Counted from the stretch's first letter, positions 1-6,427 are shown. The stretch is 15,493 nt of DNA from DASUPK01 sp963831605 (GCA_963831605.1 CAWHQR010000006.1:1-15493), one strand, 5' to 3'. Made by a program: numbers and translations. Notes: generated from the letters alone by a model not told the origin.

Positions 1-594
1 GCTGCAGGCGTCGACCGCCGTCTTGCCGGACCCGAGCACGGCGTAACGGGTCCCCGGCCGTGCGGCGGCCGGCAGGTCGTTGACCGGCACGACTCTGGCA
101 CCCGGCGCAACGTCAAAGGACGGTTCGTGAGTGGCCGGGATCGAGGCTTCGAGATAGCGGGCGTCGACCAGCTTGCGCCGCACCTCGACGTCATGAAGCG
201 CTCCGGTGCTCAGGTCACGGACCTGTGCTCCAACCTCTTGCGGTCCCAGGTGCTCATGCCCGGCCAGGATCCGTACGCGCCCCGTTTGCGTCAGGCGAGA
301 CGCCACCTCGGCGAAGTAGTCGCGAACCTCCGCGCCCGTCGCTCGTTCGTAGAAGCCGGCGTTCTCGCCGGACCGGTCAATCCGGTCCTCGCCGAGGGGC
401 AGAGAGTTGACGCCGTAGTACGCCGACGGCGTATGCAGGCGAACGAAGGGGTACGCGTCAAGCCAGTGGCCACCCGGCCCGGGCCGGCGATCAACGAGCG
501 TAAGCTCGACGTCCGGATCCTCCGTCACCAGCGTGTCGGCGAAGGCGAGACCACTCGCCCCTGATCCGACGACCAGATAGTCGGTGCTGATCAA
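1..594 (-). CDS. FAD/NAD(P)-binding oxidoreductase, 5' part (runs off left edge)
   Basis: The reverse strand is open from a TTG codon at 594-592 to base 1, giving 198 codons without a stop. An AAGGAGG-type ribosome binding site sits about 4 bases before the TTG, which decides the start. The protein opens with a Rossmann beta strand and the dinucleotide motif GSGASG (residues 10-15), followed by an acidic residue closing the next strand (LTLVDRR) and a GGHW segment. This is the N-terminal FAD fold of flavin monooxygenase-like or pyridine-nucleotide-disulfide-type oxidoreductases. A second nucleotide-binding motif, GSGKTA (residues 188-193), appears just before the window ends, as in two-Rossmann FMO-like enzymes. 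The C-terminal half is not visible, so the substrate cannot be named. No neighbour on this strand suggests an operon. Confidence 0.8.
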   Translation of the reverse strand, partial: MISTDYLVVGSGASGLAFADTLVTEDPDVELTLVDRRPGPGGHWLDAYPFVRLHTPSAYYGVNSLPLGEDRIDRSGENAGFYERATGAEVRDYFAEVASRLTQTGRVRILAGHEHLGPQEVGAQVRDLSTGALHDVEVRRKLVDARYLEASIPATHEPSFDVAPGARVVPVNDLPAAARPGTRYAVLGSGKTAVDACS

Positions 595-725
595 GTCTCC
601 TCCTTCGATACGTCAGTCCGCGACCACGGTGCCTTTCGTGAAGTAATCCCGGTCTCGGACCCTAGCCTCGGCAGCCGAGCCTAACCCGGCGCGAAGAGAT
701 AGGCGGGCGTGCGTGATTGCTCGAC

Positions 726-747
726 TTGATCAGTACCCCCTGATCAA
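726..747. repeat. 8-bp perfect inverted repeat upstream of the secreted-protein gene
   Basis: The arms TTGATCAG (726-733) and CTGATCAA (740-747) are perfectly complementary around a 6-base spacer, TACCCC. The element lies 39 bases before the ATG at 787 and could be an operator or a short mRNA hairpin. The same octamer occurs at 587-594, on the start codon of the divergent oxidoreductase. The 595-786 gap between these two divergent genes holds no other convincing gene and must contain both promoters. Confidence 0.45.
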
Positions 748-786
748 CCGGCACCGCGCGCGCGACGGTAAGGTGCCGACCTAGCG

Positions 787-1269
787 ATGAATCGATTGGC
801 CCTCTTCGTGGTTGGGACCCTGGTTTGTCTCTTGCTGTTGACCGGCTCGGCCGCCGCAAAAATGGTGACGGTCACGCTGTCCTCGGACAGCGTTGCGTTT
901 GGAGATGAGACCGTCGGATCGTCCAGCAGCCCGCAGGTCGAGACCCTGCGGCTGAGCTGCTCGGCACCATGCAACTTCTCGCCGGTGATCGCCAGCTCCA
1001 ACCCGGCCTTTGCGGCGGCCAGCGGGTGTCCGACGATGATGATCGCCGACTTCGGGAGTGACGCGACCTGTCCGATCTCGCTGTCCTTCACCCCGGCGGC
1101 GCTCGGGCCGGTCGGCGGGACTCTCAGCACCGGTAGCGGCGGGCCGACCGCCAGTCTGAGTGGCAATGGAGTGACCGCGCCGCCACCTTCCCCCGCCAAG
1201 TGCAAGAAGAAGAAGCACCGCTCCGCCCAGGGCGCGAAGAAGAAGTGCAAGAGGAAGCGGAAACGCTAG
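787..1269 (+). CDS. Secreted protein with Cys/Lys/Arg-rich C-terminal tail
   Basis: This 160-residue protein starts at an ATG with only a weak AAGGTG-like ribosome binding site. Residues 1-24 form a classical signal peptide: a short basic start, a hydrophobic core and GSAAA before the probable cleavage. The mature part is rich in Ser, Gly, Val and Thr, with alternating strands and the segments LSFTPAALGPVGGTLS and ASLSGNG. That pattern resembles the Ig-like choice-of-anchor/ASH (abnormal spindle-like) beta domain. Six Cys residues lie at about 58, 62, 80, 94, 138 and 153. After a Pro-rich hinge, the last 24 residues are almost all Lys, Arg, Cys and His. I recall such tails as recurrent in predicted secreted proteins of Thermoleophilia, but this was not checked. 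It may bind cell-wall or anionic polymers; the function is unknown. Confidence 0.7.
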   Translation: MNRLALFVVGTLVCLLLLTGSAAAKMVTVTLSSDSVAFGDETVGSSSSPQVETLRLSCSAPCNFSPVIASSNPAFAAASGCPTMMIADFGSDATCPISLSFTPAALGPVGGTLSTGSGGPTASLSGNGVTAPPPSPAKCKKKKHRSAQGAKKKCKRKRKR

Positions 1270-1294
1270 CGGCCGATTGCAGGAAGCTTTGAAG

Positions 1295-1370
1295 CGCGCC
1301 CGACAGGATTCGAACCTGTGACCTTCGGTTTCCAGCCTGCTGTATCCACGCGAAAGCGGCACGAACCGCT
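1295..1370 (-). pseudogene. Degenerate tRNA (tRNA-Arg-like 3' half)
   Basis: The reverse strand has a perfect T-arm, ACAGG-TTCGAAT-CCTGT, followed by CGGGCGCG, which fits a 3' acceptor strand plus discriminator base. It is preceded by AAGGTC (variable region) and a D-loop-like GGATA. The expected 5' acceptor GCGCCCG, a proper D-stem and a 5-bp anticodon stem are missing; the putative anticodon loop CTGGAAA is flanked by only two pairs. T-arm and acceptor look most like bacterial tRNA-Arg. Just upstream on the same strand, AGCGG-TTCGTG-CCGCT resembles another T-arm. I read this as a tRNA remnant, possibly left by an integration event, and not a working tRNA. There is no CCA immediately after the discriminator. 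Confidence 0.5.
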
Positions 1371-1393
1371 GAGGCTGCGCCTTTCTTCACGGA

Positions 1394-1417
1394 GGCGACA
1401 ATCTGAGGATTGTGGCC
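1394..1417. promoter_or_regulatory. Hairpin 30 bases before the GNAT-AAA gene
   Basis: ACAATC (1398-1403) and GATTGT (1408-1413) pair perfectly around a TGAG tetraloop. The stem extends by three more pairs beyond one G-G mismatch. It sits 30 bases upstream of the ATG at 1447 and could be an operator or a 5'-UTR hairpin. There is no T-run, so it is unlikely to be a terminator. Confidence 0.3.
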
Positions 1418-1446
1418 GCTCCCAAGTTCCGCGATCCTAGTTTGCG

Positions 1447-2724
1447 ATGAAAGCCACGATTCGTGAGTACGAGGGCGCTGACCTCGGCCGGCTACTCGAT
1501 CTGTGGGAGCGTCTGAACGCGCCGTTGCCGGGAGAGCCGAAGATCGATGAGGCGGTCGACCTGATCGGCTCCGAGGATGTGACCACGCTTGTTGCGGAAC
1601 GCGAGGGCGAGCTGATCGGGGTGGCGATTGCCAGCGCATCGGGGCCGATCGGCTGGATCCACCGGCTGAACTACCTGCCGGGAATCGGCACGCCCTACGA
1701 GCTGATGGACGAGCTACTCGGAGGACTCGAGCAGCGGCTCGTCGCCAAGGGCGTTCGCAGGATCGCCACCGTCTCTGCCGCAGATGATCGAGCGGTGCCT
1801 CATCTACAGGGCTGGGACTACCGGCCCGCCGAGGCAGCCATCTACATGGAGCGCCAAGTGCCCGCGACCGCCGCCGTGCCGACCGGGCTGGCCGAGGTGT
1901 GGGGCCGGACGATCAACCCCGGCCTCTGGGAGGAGCTCAAGGGGCTTGAGCAGGCCAAGGAGATCATCGAGCGCCGGGTCATCCTGCCGCTCCAGGAGCC
2001 GGAACTGGCCGCGCGCCACGCCGTTTCTCCACCGAAGGCGATCGTTCTCTTTGGACCGCCGGGAACCGGCAAGACGACCTTCGCGAAGGGGATCTCTTCG
2101 CGCCTCGGGTGGCCATTCGTGGAGATTCAGCCACGCGAGCTTGCCGGGGAAGGCCCCGAGCATGAGGCGCGTCTGCTGGCCGAGACCCTGGACCGAATCC
2201 TTGATCTGTCCTCGGCTGTGGTCTTCGTGGACGAGGTCGAGGATCTCGCCTCAATCCGGCACGAGGATCGGCAGGTGAGCGCGAGCGTGACCAACGAGTT
2301 CCTCAAGCAGATCCCTCGCTTGCGCGAGGCGCCGAGCCACCTGCTGGTTTGCGCCACCAACTGGGTCGATCGCCTCGACCCAGCCTTCCTGCGCCCCGGC
2401 CGCTTCGACTATGTGCTGCCCGTCGGACCGCCGGACCCGGAGGCGCGCGCCTTGATCTGGGCTCGCTACGTGGGGGAGATCACGGACATGAACATCGGCA
2501 TCAAGTCACTGGTCAAGGCGAGCGAATTCTTTACGCCGGCGGATATCGAGTTCGCGGCCCGCAAGGCGGCTCAGGCTGCCTTCGAGCGCGACCACTTCGA
2601 CAAGGCCGGCTACCGCGCGAGCACCGATGACTTCCTCACAGCGATCCAGCTAACGCGGCCAACCCTGTCGCGCGAGTTGGTTGACGGCTTCGCCGAGGAA
2701 ACCAAGCGCTTCGCTCGATACTGA
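1447..2724 (+). CDS. GNAT-like domain fused to AAA+ ATPase
   Basis: This 425-residue protein has two parts. Residues 1 to about 137 resemble a GNAT acetyltransferase fold: an opening REYEGADLGRLLDLW, the strand LVAEREGELIGVAIA, and a terminal YRPAEAAIYMER typical of GNAT ends. The acetyl-CoA pyrophosphate loop is poor (LNYLPGIGTPYE). From about 150 there is an AAA+ module of the classical FtsH/Cdc48/proteasomal-ATPase type. It has Walker A GPPGTGKTT (203-211), Walker B VVFVDEVEDL with D262/E263, and a second region of homology ATNWVDRLDPAFLRPGRFD with Arg fingers R316 and R319. A C-terminal helical lid carries FTPADIEFAARKAA. There is no metalloprotease domain and no membrane segment. It is probably a cytosolic hexameric remodelling ATPase whose N-domain recognises a substrate. 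The gene stands alone; the function is unknown. Confidence 0.85.
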   Translation: MKATIREYEGADLGRLLDLWERLNAPLPGEPKIDEAVDLIGSEDVTTLVAEREGELIGVAIASASGPIGWIHRLNYLPGIGTPYELMDELLGGLEQRLVAKGVRRIATVSAADDRAVPHLQGWDYRPAEAAIYMERQVPATAAVPTGLAEVWGRTINPGLWEELKGLEQAKEIIERRVILPLQEPELAARHAVSPPKAIVLFGPPGTGKTTFAKGISSRLGWPFVEIQPRELAGEGPEHEARLLAETLDRILDLSSAVVFVDEVEDLASIRHEDRQVSASVTNEFLKQIPRLREAPSHLLVCATNWVDRLDPAFLRPGRFDYVLPVGPPDPEARALIWARYVGEITDMNIGIKSLVKASEFFTPADIEFAARKAAQAAFERDHFDKAGYRASTDDFLTAIQLTRPTLSRELVDGFAEETKRFARY

Positions 2725-2784
2725 GTCGTGCTCGCGTCACTGGCTCAAAGTTCGGCAGACCGGGCTTTCAGGCGAAACGCGGCG

Positions 2785-2798
2785 CCTTGCGCGCAAGG
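2785..2798. promoter_or_regulatory. 14-bp perfect palindrome, candidate operator upstream of ctaB
   Basis: CCTTGCGCGCAAGG is a perfect 14-base palindrome lying 12 bases before a TTGACA hexamer and about 93 bases before the ctaB start. Its position in the 166-base gap before the heme-synthesis gene suits a regulator binding site. No known regulon is claimed. Confidence 0.35.
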
Positions 2799-2810
2799 TC
2801 GGGGCACGAT

Positions 2811-2839
2811 TTGACACACGCACGCCGAGGGACGAGACT
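2811..2839 (+). promoter_or_regulatory. ctaB: Candidate sigma70-type promoter for ctaB
   Basis: TTGACA at 2811-2816 is an ideal -35 element. With 17-base spacing it is followed by GAGACT (2834-2839), which keeps only the A at position 2 and the T at position 6 of a -10 element. A second TTGACG starts at 2839. The -35 match is good and the -10 is weak, so this is tentative. Confidence 0.3.
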
Positions 2840-2890
2840 TGACGCGCGTTGTAGCTCGGCCTCGCTCTAGCATCGGCAAAGGAGGCTGGC

Positions 2891-4174
2891 GTGGCTCATA
2901 GCCTTAGCCTGACCCGCGGCCCGGAGGACCGAGGCGCGAGGCCGCAGTCGGGCGATGTTGCGCCGGGGGCGTGGCTTCGCCTGGCCGCCCTGGGAGGGGC
3001 AGCTGCCACCGCAGTCGTCGTGGTCAGCGGCGCTCTCCACCTCGGCCTCCCCCACCGATTGCTCGCGATAGTGGCGCTTCCGCTGCTCGGGGCGGTGGTA
3101 GTTGCGGCAGCCACTGCGCATTCGCGGTTGCTGCCATTCTCGGTTGCGGCTCTCGTGCTGTTCGTTGTGGAGAGCGCTTTCGGCGGCGTGGTCGCTTTCG
3201 CCGGTCGGCCGGGGTGGTCGGTCGTGCTCCACCTCCTGTTCGCTGCCCTGGCCCTGGCGGCAGCCCTGGTGAGCGCCGCGGTCTCGTTCCAAGGGAAGCA
3301 GGTACCGGCGGGCGCGTGGCGAGATTACGTCGCCCTGACCAAACCGCGGATCATGGTGCTCCTGCTGGTCACAGCGGCCGCCGGGATGTTCGTCGGGGCC
3401 GGCGGCGTGCCGGACTTGGCGGACCTGGCCGTCGTCCTGGTCGGCGGGGCTCTCGCCTCTGGGGGTGCCAGCGCGCTGAACCACTACCTGGACCGGGACA
3501 TTGACGCCCTCATGGGTGAGCGAACGGCAGACCGGCCGCTCGTCGCCGGTCGTCTGGTTCCTCCCCGCGCAGTCGAATTCGGGCTCGTCCTCTGGGCCTT
3601 CTCATTCGTCCTGCTGGCCAGCTTCGTAAATGTCCTGACGGCGACCCTGGCCCTGGTCGGCGGCCTCTTCTACGTGATCGTCTACACGCGTTGGCTGAAG
3701 CGGTGGACGGTTCAGAACATCGTCATCGGGGGCGCCGCGGGCGCTGTTCCACCGCTGGTCGGATGGGCCGCGGCGACCGGCAACCTCACTCTGCCGGCAG
3801 CCTCCCTCTTCCTGATCATCTTCTTCTGGACGCCGCCACACTTCTGGTCGCTCGCATTGCTGATCAAGCGTGAATACGCCGCCGCAAACGTCCCGATGCT
3901 CCCGGTTGTATCCGGGGATCGAGACACGTCCCGCCGGATTCTCGTGTACTCGCTCGTGCTCGCCACGACCACCCTCCTGCCCTTCCTCTGGCATTCGGTC
4001 GGCGATCTGTATTTGGGAGTGGCGCTGATCCTCGATGCGGTCTTCATCGGTCTGGCGCTGCAGCTGCTGCGTGAAACGAACCCGGCGCGAGCTGGGCGAC
4101 TATTCCACTTCTCGCTGCTCTACTTGGCGATCCTGTTCTCTGCGATGGCGGTCGACACGGTCGTCACCATCTGA
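2891..4174 (+). CDS. ctaB: Heme O synthase (protoheme IX farnesyltransferase) with N-terminal half-CtaA domain
   Basis: The start is a GTG with an AAAGGAGG ribosome binding site at 2878-2885. From about residue 140 of 427, this is a UbiA-superfamily prenyltransferase that farnesylates protoheme to heme O in the membrane. It shows TKPRIMVLLLV, the prenyl-diphosphate motif N197-x3-D201-x3-D205, RPLVAGR, YTRWLKRWTVQNIVIGG (from 265) and FFWTPPHFWSLAL (from 311), with about eight to nine helices. Usual CtaB length is near 300, so about 135 residues are extra. These form four membrane helices (about 28-49, 55-77, 80-103, 109-133) with HR at 55-56 and HL at 114-115. Order and spacing match one half of the CtaA/COX15 heme A synthase family. 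The gene converges on the oxidase operon and supplies its heme. Confidence 0.93.
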   Translation: MAHSLSLTRGPEDRGARPQSGDVAPGAWLRLAALGGAAATAVVVVSGALHLGLPHRLLAIVALPLLGAVVVAAATAHSRLLPFSVAALVLFVVESAFGGVVAFAGRPGWSVVLHLLFAALALAAALVSAAVSFQGKQVPAGAWRDYVALTKPRIMVLLLVTAAAGMFVGAGGVPDLADLAVVLVGGALASGGASALNHYLDRDIDALMGERTADRPLVAGRLVPPRAVEFGLVLWAFSFVLLASFVNVLTATLALVGGLFYVIVYTRWLKRWTVQNIVIGGAAGAVPPLVGWAAATGNLTLPAASLFLIIFFWTPPHFWSLALLIKREYAAANVPMLPVVSGDRDTSRRILVYSLVLATTTLLPFLWHSVGDLYLGVALILDAVFIGLALQLLRETNPARAGRLFHFSLLYLAILFSAMAVDTVVTI

Positions 4175-4202
4175 CCGTGCCGCCGCCTGATCGCAGCTGG
4201 AG

Positions 4203-4418
4203 CTATCGCTCGTAGACCGGCTCCGGCGGGCGACCTCGTCGCCTCGAGGGCCGGCTCGCCGGGGCCGTCTTCCGGCTGCGGCGCGCACCCTCCGGCTCGC
4301 TGTCACCGGACCGAGGGGTGGTCGGCAGGTGGTACGGGAGTCGCATGGTCGCCGCCAGCAGTCCGAGCAGGCCGACGACCGCAACCACATTCATGATCAA
4401 AGCTGTTGCAATCGACAC
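4203..4418 (-). CDS. Small single-pass membrane protein, last gene of the oxidase assembly operon
   Basis: This 71-residue ORF starts at a GTG (4418-4416) behind a strong AAAGGAGG site (4428-4435) at 9-base spacing, which supports real translation. Residues 1-26 form one hydrophobic helix (ALIMNVVAVVGLLGLLAATM). It is followed by a conserved-looking RLPYHLPTTP and a basic, Pro- and Ser-rich cytoplasmic tail. I do not recognise a family. It lies 118 bases downstream of the tlpA-like gene, past a hairpin, so it may be co-transcribed or separate. Its 3' end faces ctaB. The N-terminal two thirds are convincing; the last 35 low-complexity residues could reflect a frame error. Confidence 0.6.
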   Translation of the reverse strand: MSIATALIMNVVAVVGLLGLLAATMRLPYHLPTTPRSGDSEPEGARRSRKTAPASRPSRRRGRPPEPVYER

Positions 4419-4455
4419 GTTCGTGCGCCTCCTTTCGGTTTGGGTCAGTTCGCTC

Positions 4456-4477
4456 CGGCACCTTCTTCCCGGTGCCG
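4456..4477. terminator. 7-bp hairpin between tlpA-like gene and downstream small gene
   Basis: CGGCACC (4456-4462) and GGTGCCG (4471-4477) are perfectly complementary around an 8-base loop. It lies 60 bases past the stop of the tlpA-like gene on the minus strand. The loop is purine-rich on the transcript and no U-run follows, so it is a weak terminator or attenuator candidate, or an mRNA-processing hairpin. Confidence 0.3.
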
Positions 4478-4536
4478 CGGTTCTGACACCCTGCCAAGCG
4501 AAGCTGGGAGCTCCATGAGAGCCCGGTGATAGTTCC

Positions 4537-5001
4537 CTAAGAACCGGTCCCCGCGGTCAGATGCAGCGCGCGCAGCAGCGTGTCGGCGGTCTGCGGTCCA
4601 CGCAGGACATCTGTGATCTTCCCGTGAGCGTCGAGGATGAAGGTGGTCGGCAGGCCGTTCAGCCCGTAGTCCTGGCCGGCCGTCCCGTCCGCGTCGATGA
4701 GGTTCGGGTACGTCAGGTGGTATTGCCGCAGGAACGCGCGACCGGCGGAAGTTCCGTCCGTCCAGTCGACTCCGACGAGATTCGCGTCTCCGTGGAGCTC
4801 GTCAGCCACCTGCCCGAGGACCGGGGCCTCCTTCTGGCACGGCGCGCACCAACTGGCCCAGAAGTTGATCGCGGCCGGCTTGCCCCGGAGGGAGGCGAGT
4901 GTCATCTGAGGAGGAACGAGTACGCGTGTCGGCAACAGCGGCGCACGTCTTCCGGCCCCGAAGCGGTTCGACGTACCGCTCAGGACCACGATCGCGATCA
5001 C
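4537..5001 (-). CDS. TlpA/ResA-like membrane-anchored thioredoxin
   Basis: The protein is a TlpA-family thiol-disulfide oxidoreductase. WASWCAPC gives a CxxC pair (C52, C55 from the GTG at 5001), the strand LVGVDWTD follows, and GLPTTFILD carries the cis-Pro (P118). It probably keeps apo-cytochrome or copper-site cysteines reduced on the outer face of the membrane. This start leaves only a stub of the membrane anchor. The same frame continues upstream without a stop and encodes ARRFRIALITAGVVVAVIAI, a full anchor, beginning just after the sco1 stop at 5057. No ATG, GTG or TTG exists there; an ATC at 5052-5050 lies where a coupled start would be expected. The true start is therefore uncertain, about 154 to 171 residues. 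It lies in tandem after two SCO-type genes. Confidence 0.85.
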   Translation of the reverse strand: MIAIVVLSGTSNRFGAGRRAPLLPTRVLVPPQMTLASLRGKPAAINFWASWCAPCQKEAPVLGQVADELHGDANLVGVDWTDGTSAGRAFLRQYHLTYPNLIDADGTAGQDYGLNGLPTTFILDAHGKITDVLRGPQTADTLLRALHLTAGTGS

Positions 5002-5056
5002 CGCAACGACGACCCCGGCGGTGATCAGGGCGATCCGGAAGCGGCGGGCGATGGCC

Positions 5057-5713
5057 CTACTCCGAAGCCAGGATCGGCACGTCGTGCGCGATCTGCTGAG
5101 GCGTGAAGTCGTGCTGATACAGCGTGGTGATCCGCCCGCTGGCGCTGATCCCGTACACCAGTGCCGAGTGCTCGACCACGTCGGGGTCGCCCTTCGTCGG
5201 CGTCGCCTTCGAGAGGATGCTCCAATCGCGCCAGACCTTCTCGAGCTGCCCGCGGGACCCGATCAGATACTGCATGCGACCGGTCATCCGATGCGCTCTC
5301 AGGAAGGCCGCGACCGATTGGGGCGTATCGCCACGTGGATCGACGGACACCGCGATGATCTGCACCTTGGCCGCCTCCGGTCCGAGCTCGGCCTGAGCAG
5401 TGTGGAGGTTGCCGACCATCAGCGGGCAGATGTCCGGACAGTGGTCGTAGATGAAGGTCACCAGCACCGCTTTGCCTCGGTACTGGTCGATGTTCACCGG
5501 CTGACCGAGCGAGTCCCGAAGGGCGAGCGGCGGGGCGGGCTTGGACGGCAGGGCGCGGACCCCGGCGAACTTGGGGCTCGTGCTCGCAGACGCGCCGCCG
5601 CCTCCACCGCAGCCAACCAAGACGGCGGCTGCGCATGCCGCCACCAGGGTGAGCGCCAGACCCGAGCCTGCGCCTCGAAGCCGTCGGCGAGAACGGTGCA
5701 TCAATGCACTCAC
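5057..5713 (-). CDS. sco1: SCO1/SenC copper chaperone lipoprotein
   Basis: This is an SCO1/SenC/PrrC-family protein that delivers copper to the CuA site of oxidase subunit II. From the GTG at 5713 it has 218 residues: a basic start, a hydrophobic segment and a lipobox LVGC (C35), so it is probably a lipoprotein, followed by a Gly linker. The thioredoxin fold shows DHCPDICPLM with both copper Cys (C92, C96), SVDPRGDTP, and the copper-ligand His in VEHSALVYG (H182). GGAG lies 10 bases before this GTG. An ATG at 5701 and a TTG at 5761, overlapping the upstream stop, are alternatives. All key residues are present, unlike in the preceding paralogue. The gene sits between that paralogue and the tlpA-like gene, with near-overlapping ends suggesting translational coupling. 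Confidence 0.9.
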   Translation of the reverse strand: MSALMHRSRRRLRGAGSGLALTLVAACAAAVLVGCGGGGGASASTSPKFAGVRALPSKPAPPLALRDSLGQPVNIDQYRGKAVLVTFIYDHCPDICPLMVGNLHTAQAELGPEAAKVQIIAVSVDPRGDTPQSVAAFLRAHRMTGRMQYLIGSRGQLEKVWRDWSILSKATPTKGDPDVVEHSALVYGISASGRITTLYQHDFTPQQIAHDVPILASE

Positions 5714-5757
5714 CAGTATTGCGCTCCGACGATTCCCAGGAACACGCAGGAGCCCGA

Positions 5758-6399
5758 TCAATCCTCCGCCGCGAGAAGGCGCAGATCCCCAGCCGGCCAG
5801 CCGGGTGGAAACGGATAGAGGAGGCCGGCGCGCTCGAAGCCCTCCCGGTCGATGAGATAGACCGGTCCTGTCGCGTTTGCGCCGGCCCCACGGGCGTCAA
5901 CTCGGTAAGCCTTGAGCACCGGAGCCAACTGCCGCCGCGAGCCGCGCAGCCAGTGCCAGTCGGCTGCTGATCCCAAGCCCCAACTGGCGACGGCTGCCCG
6001 CGTCGATTCGGGCGTGTCGTGGGACGGGTCGCGGCTCACGATGACAAGCGCCGGCCGCGCGGGCGGCGGAAGCAGTCGGAGGGCCGTGCGCAGCGACCTC
6101 ACCTCCGCGGCGCAGGTCCGGCGGCAGCGCGAACTGAAGAAGGCGAGCATCACGGTGCGGCCGCGTAGCGAGCCCAGGGATACCGGCTTGCCGCTCTGGT
6201 CCGGCAGCCGAAGATCTGGAGCGGGTCTTTCCCCGGAATTCCAGGTCGCCTGGCCGTGCAGGCCCGGGGGATTGCCTTGTGCACTCGAGCCGCCTCCGCC
6301 GTTCAGCGCGTGGATCGCGACTCCGGCGCCGACCCCGACGATGACCGTCGCCAGAACGACCAGGCCGCCTTCCCGGAGCCCAGTCCGACGACGGCTCAT
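5758..6399 (-). CDS. SCO-like thioredoxin-fold protein lacking the copper-ligand His
   Basis: The protein has 213 residues: an N-terminal membrane anchor (about 11-31), a Gly/Ser linker, then an SCO/AhpC-type thioredoxin fold (APDLRLPDQSGKPVSL, LRGRTVMLAFFSSRC). The CxxxC pair is kept (C92, C96, in SSRCRRTCAAEV), and SRDPSHDTP matches the SCO strand-turn. The segment equivalent to the SCO1 VEHSALVYG reads NATGPVYLID, so the copper-ligand His is Ala. It may therefore act as a thiol-disulfide partner for CuA cysteines and not as a copper carrier; that is inference. The start ATG at 6399 has no clear ribosome site and lies 28 bases after the upstream gene. The stop overlaps the first possible start of sco1. 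Confidence 0.85.
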   Translation of the reverse strand: MSRRRTGLREGGLVVLATVIVGVGAGVAIHALNGGGGSSAQGNPPGLHGQATWNSGERPAPDLRLPDQSGKPVSLGSLRGRTVMLAFFSSRCRRTCAAEVRSLRTALRLLPPPARPALVIVSRDPSHDTPESTRAAVASWGLGSAADWHWLRGSRRQLAPVLKAYRVDARGAGANATGPVYLIDREGFERAGLLYPFPPGWPAGDLRLLAAED

Positions 6400-6427
6400 C
6401 GATCCGCGACGGATCGATGGCCGGGCG

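Noticed and set aside
781..1362. A minus-strand ORF containing TEGHRFESCRAR
   Set aside because: This peptide is the translation of the tRNA T-arm region, a familiar false ORF signature; the frame is also antisense to the secreted-protein gene.
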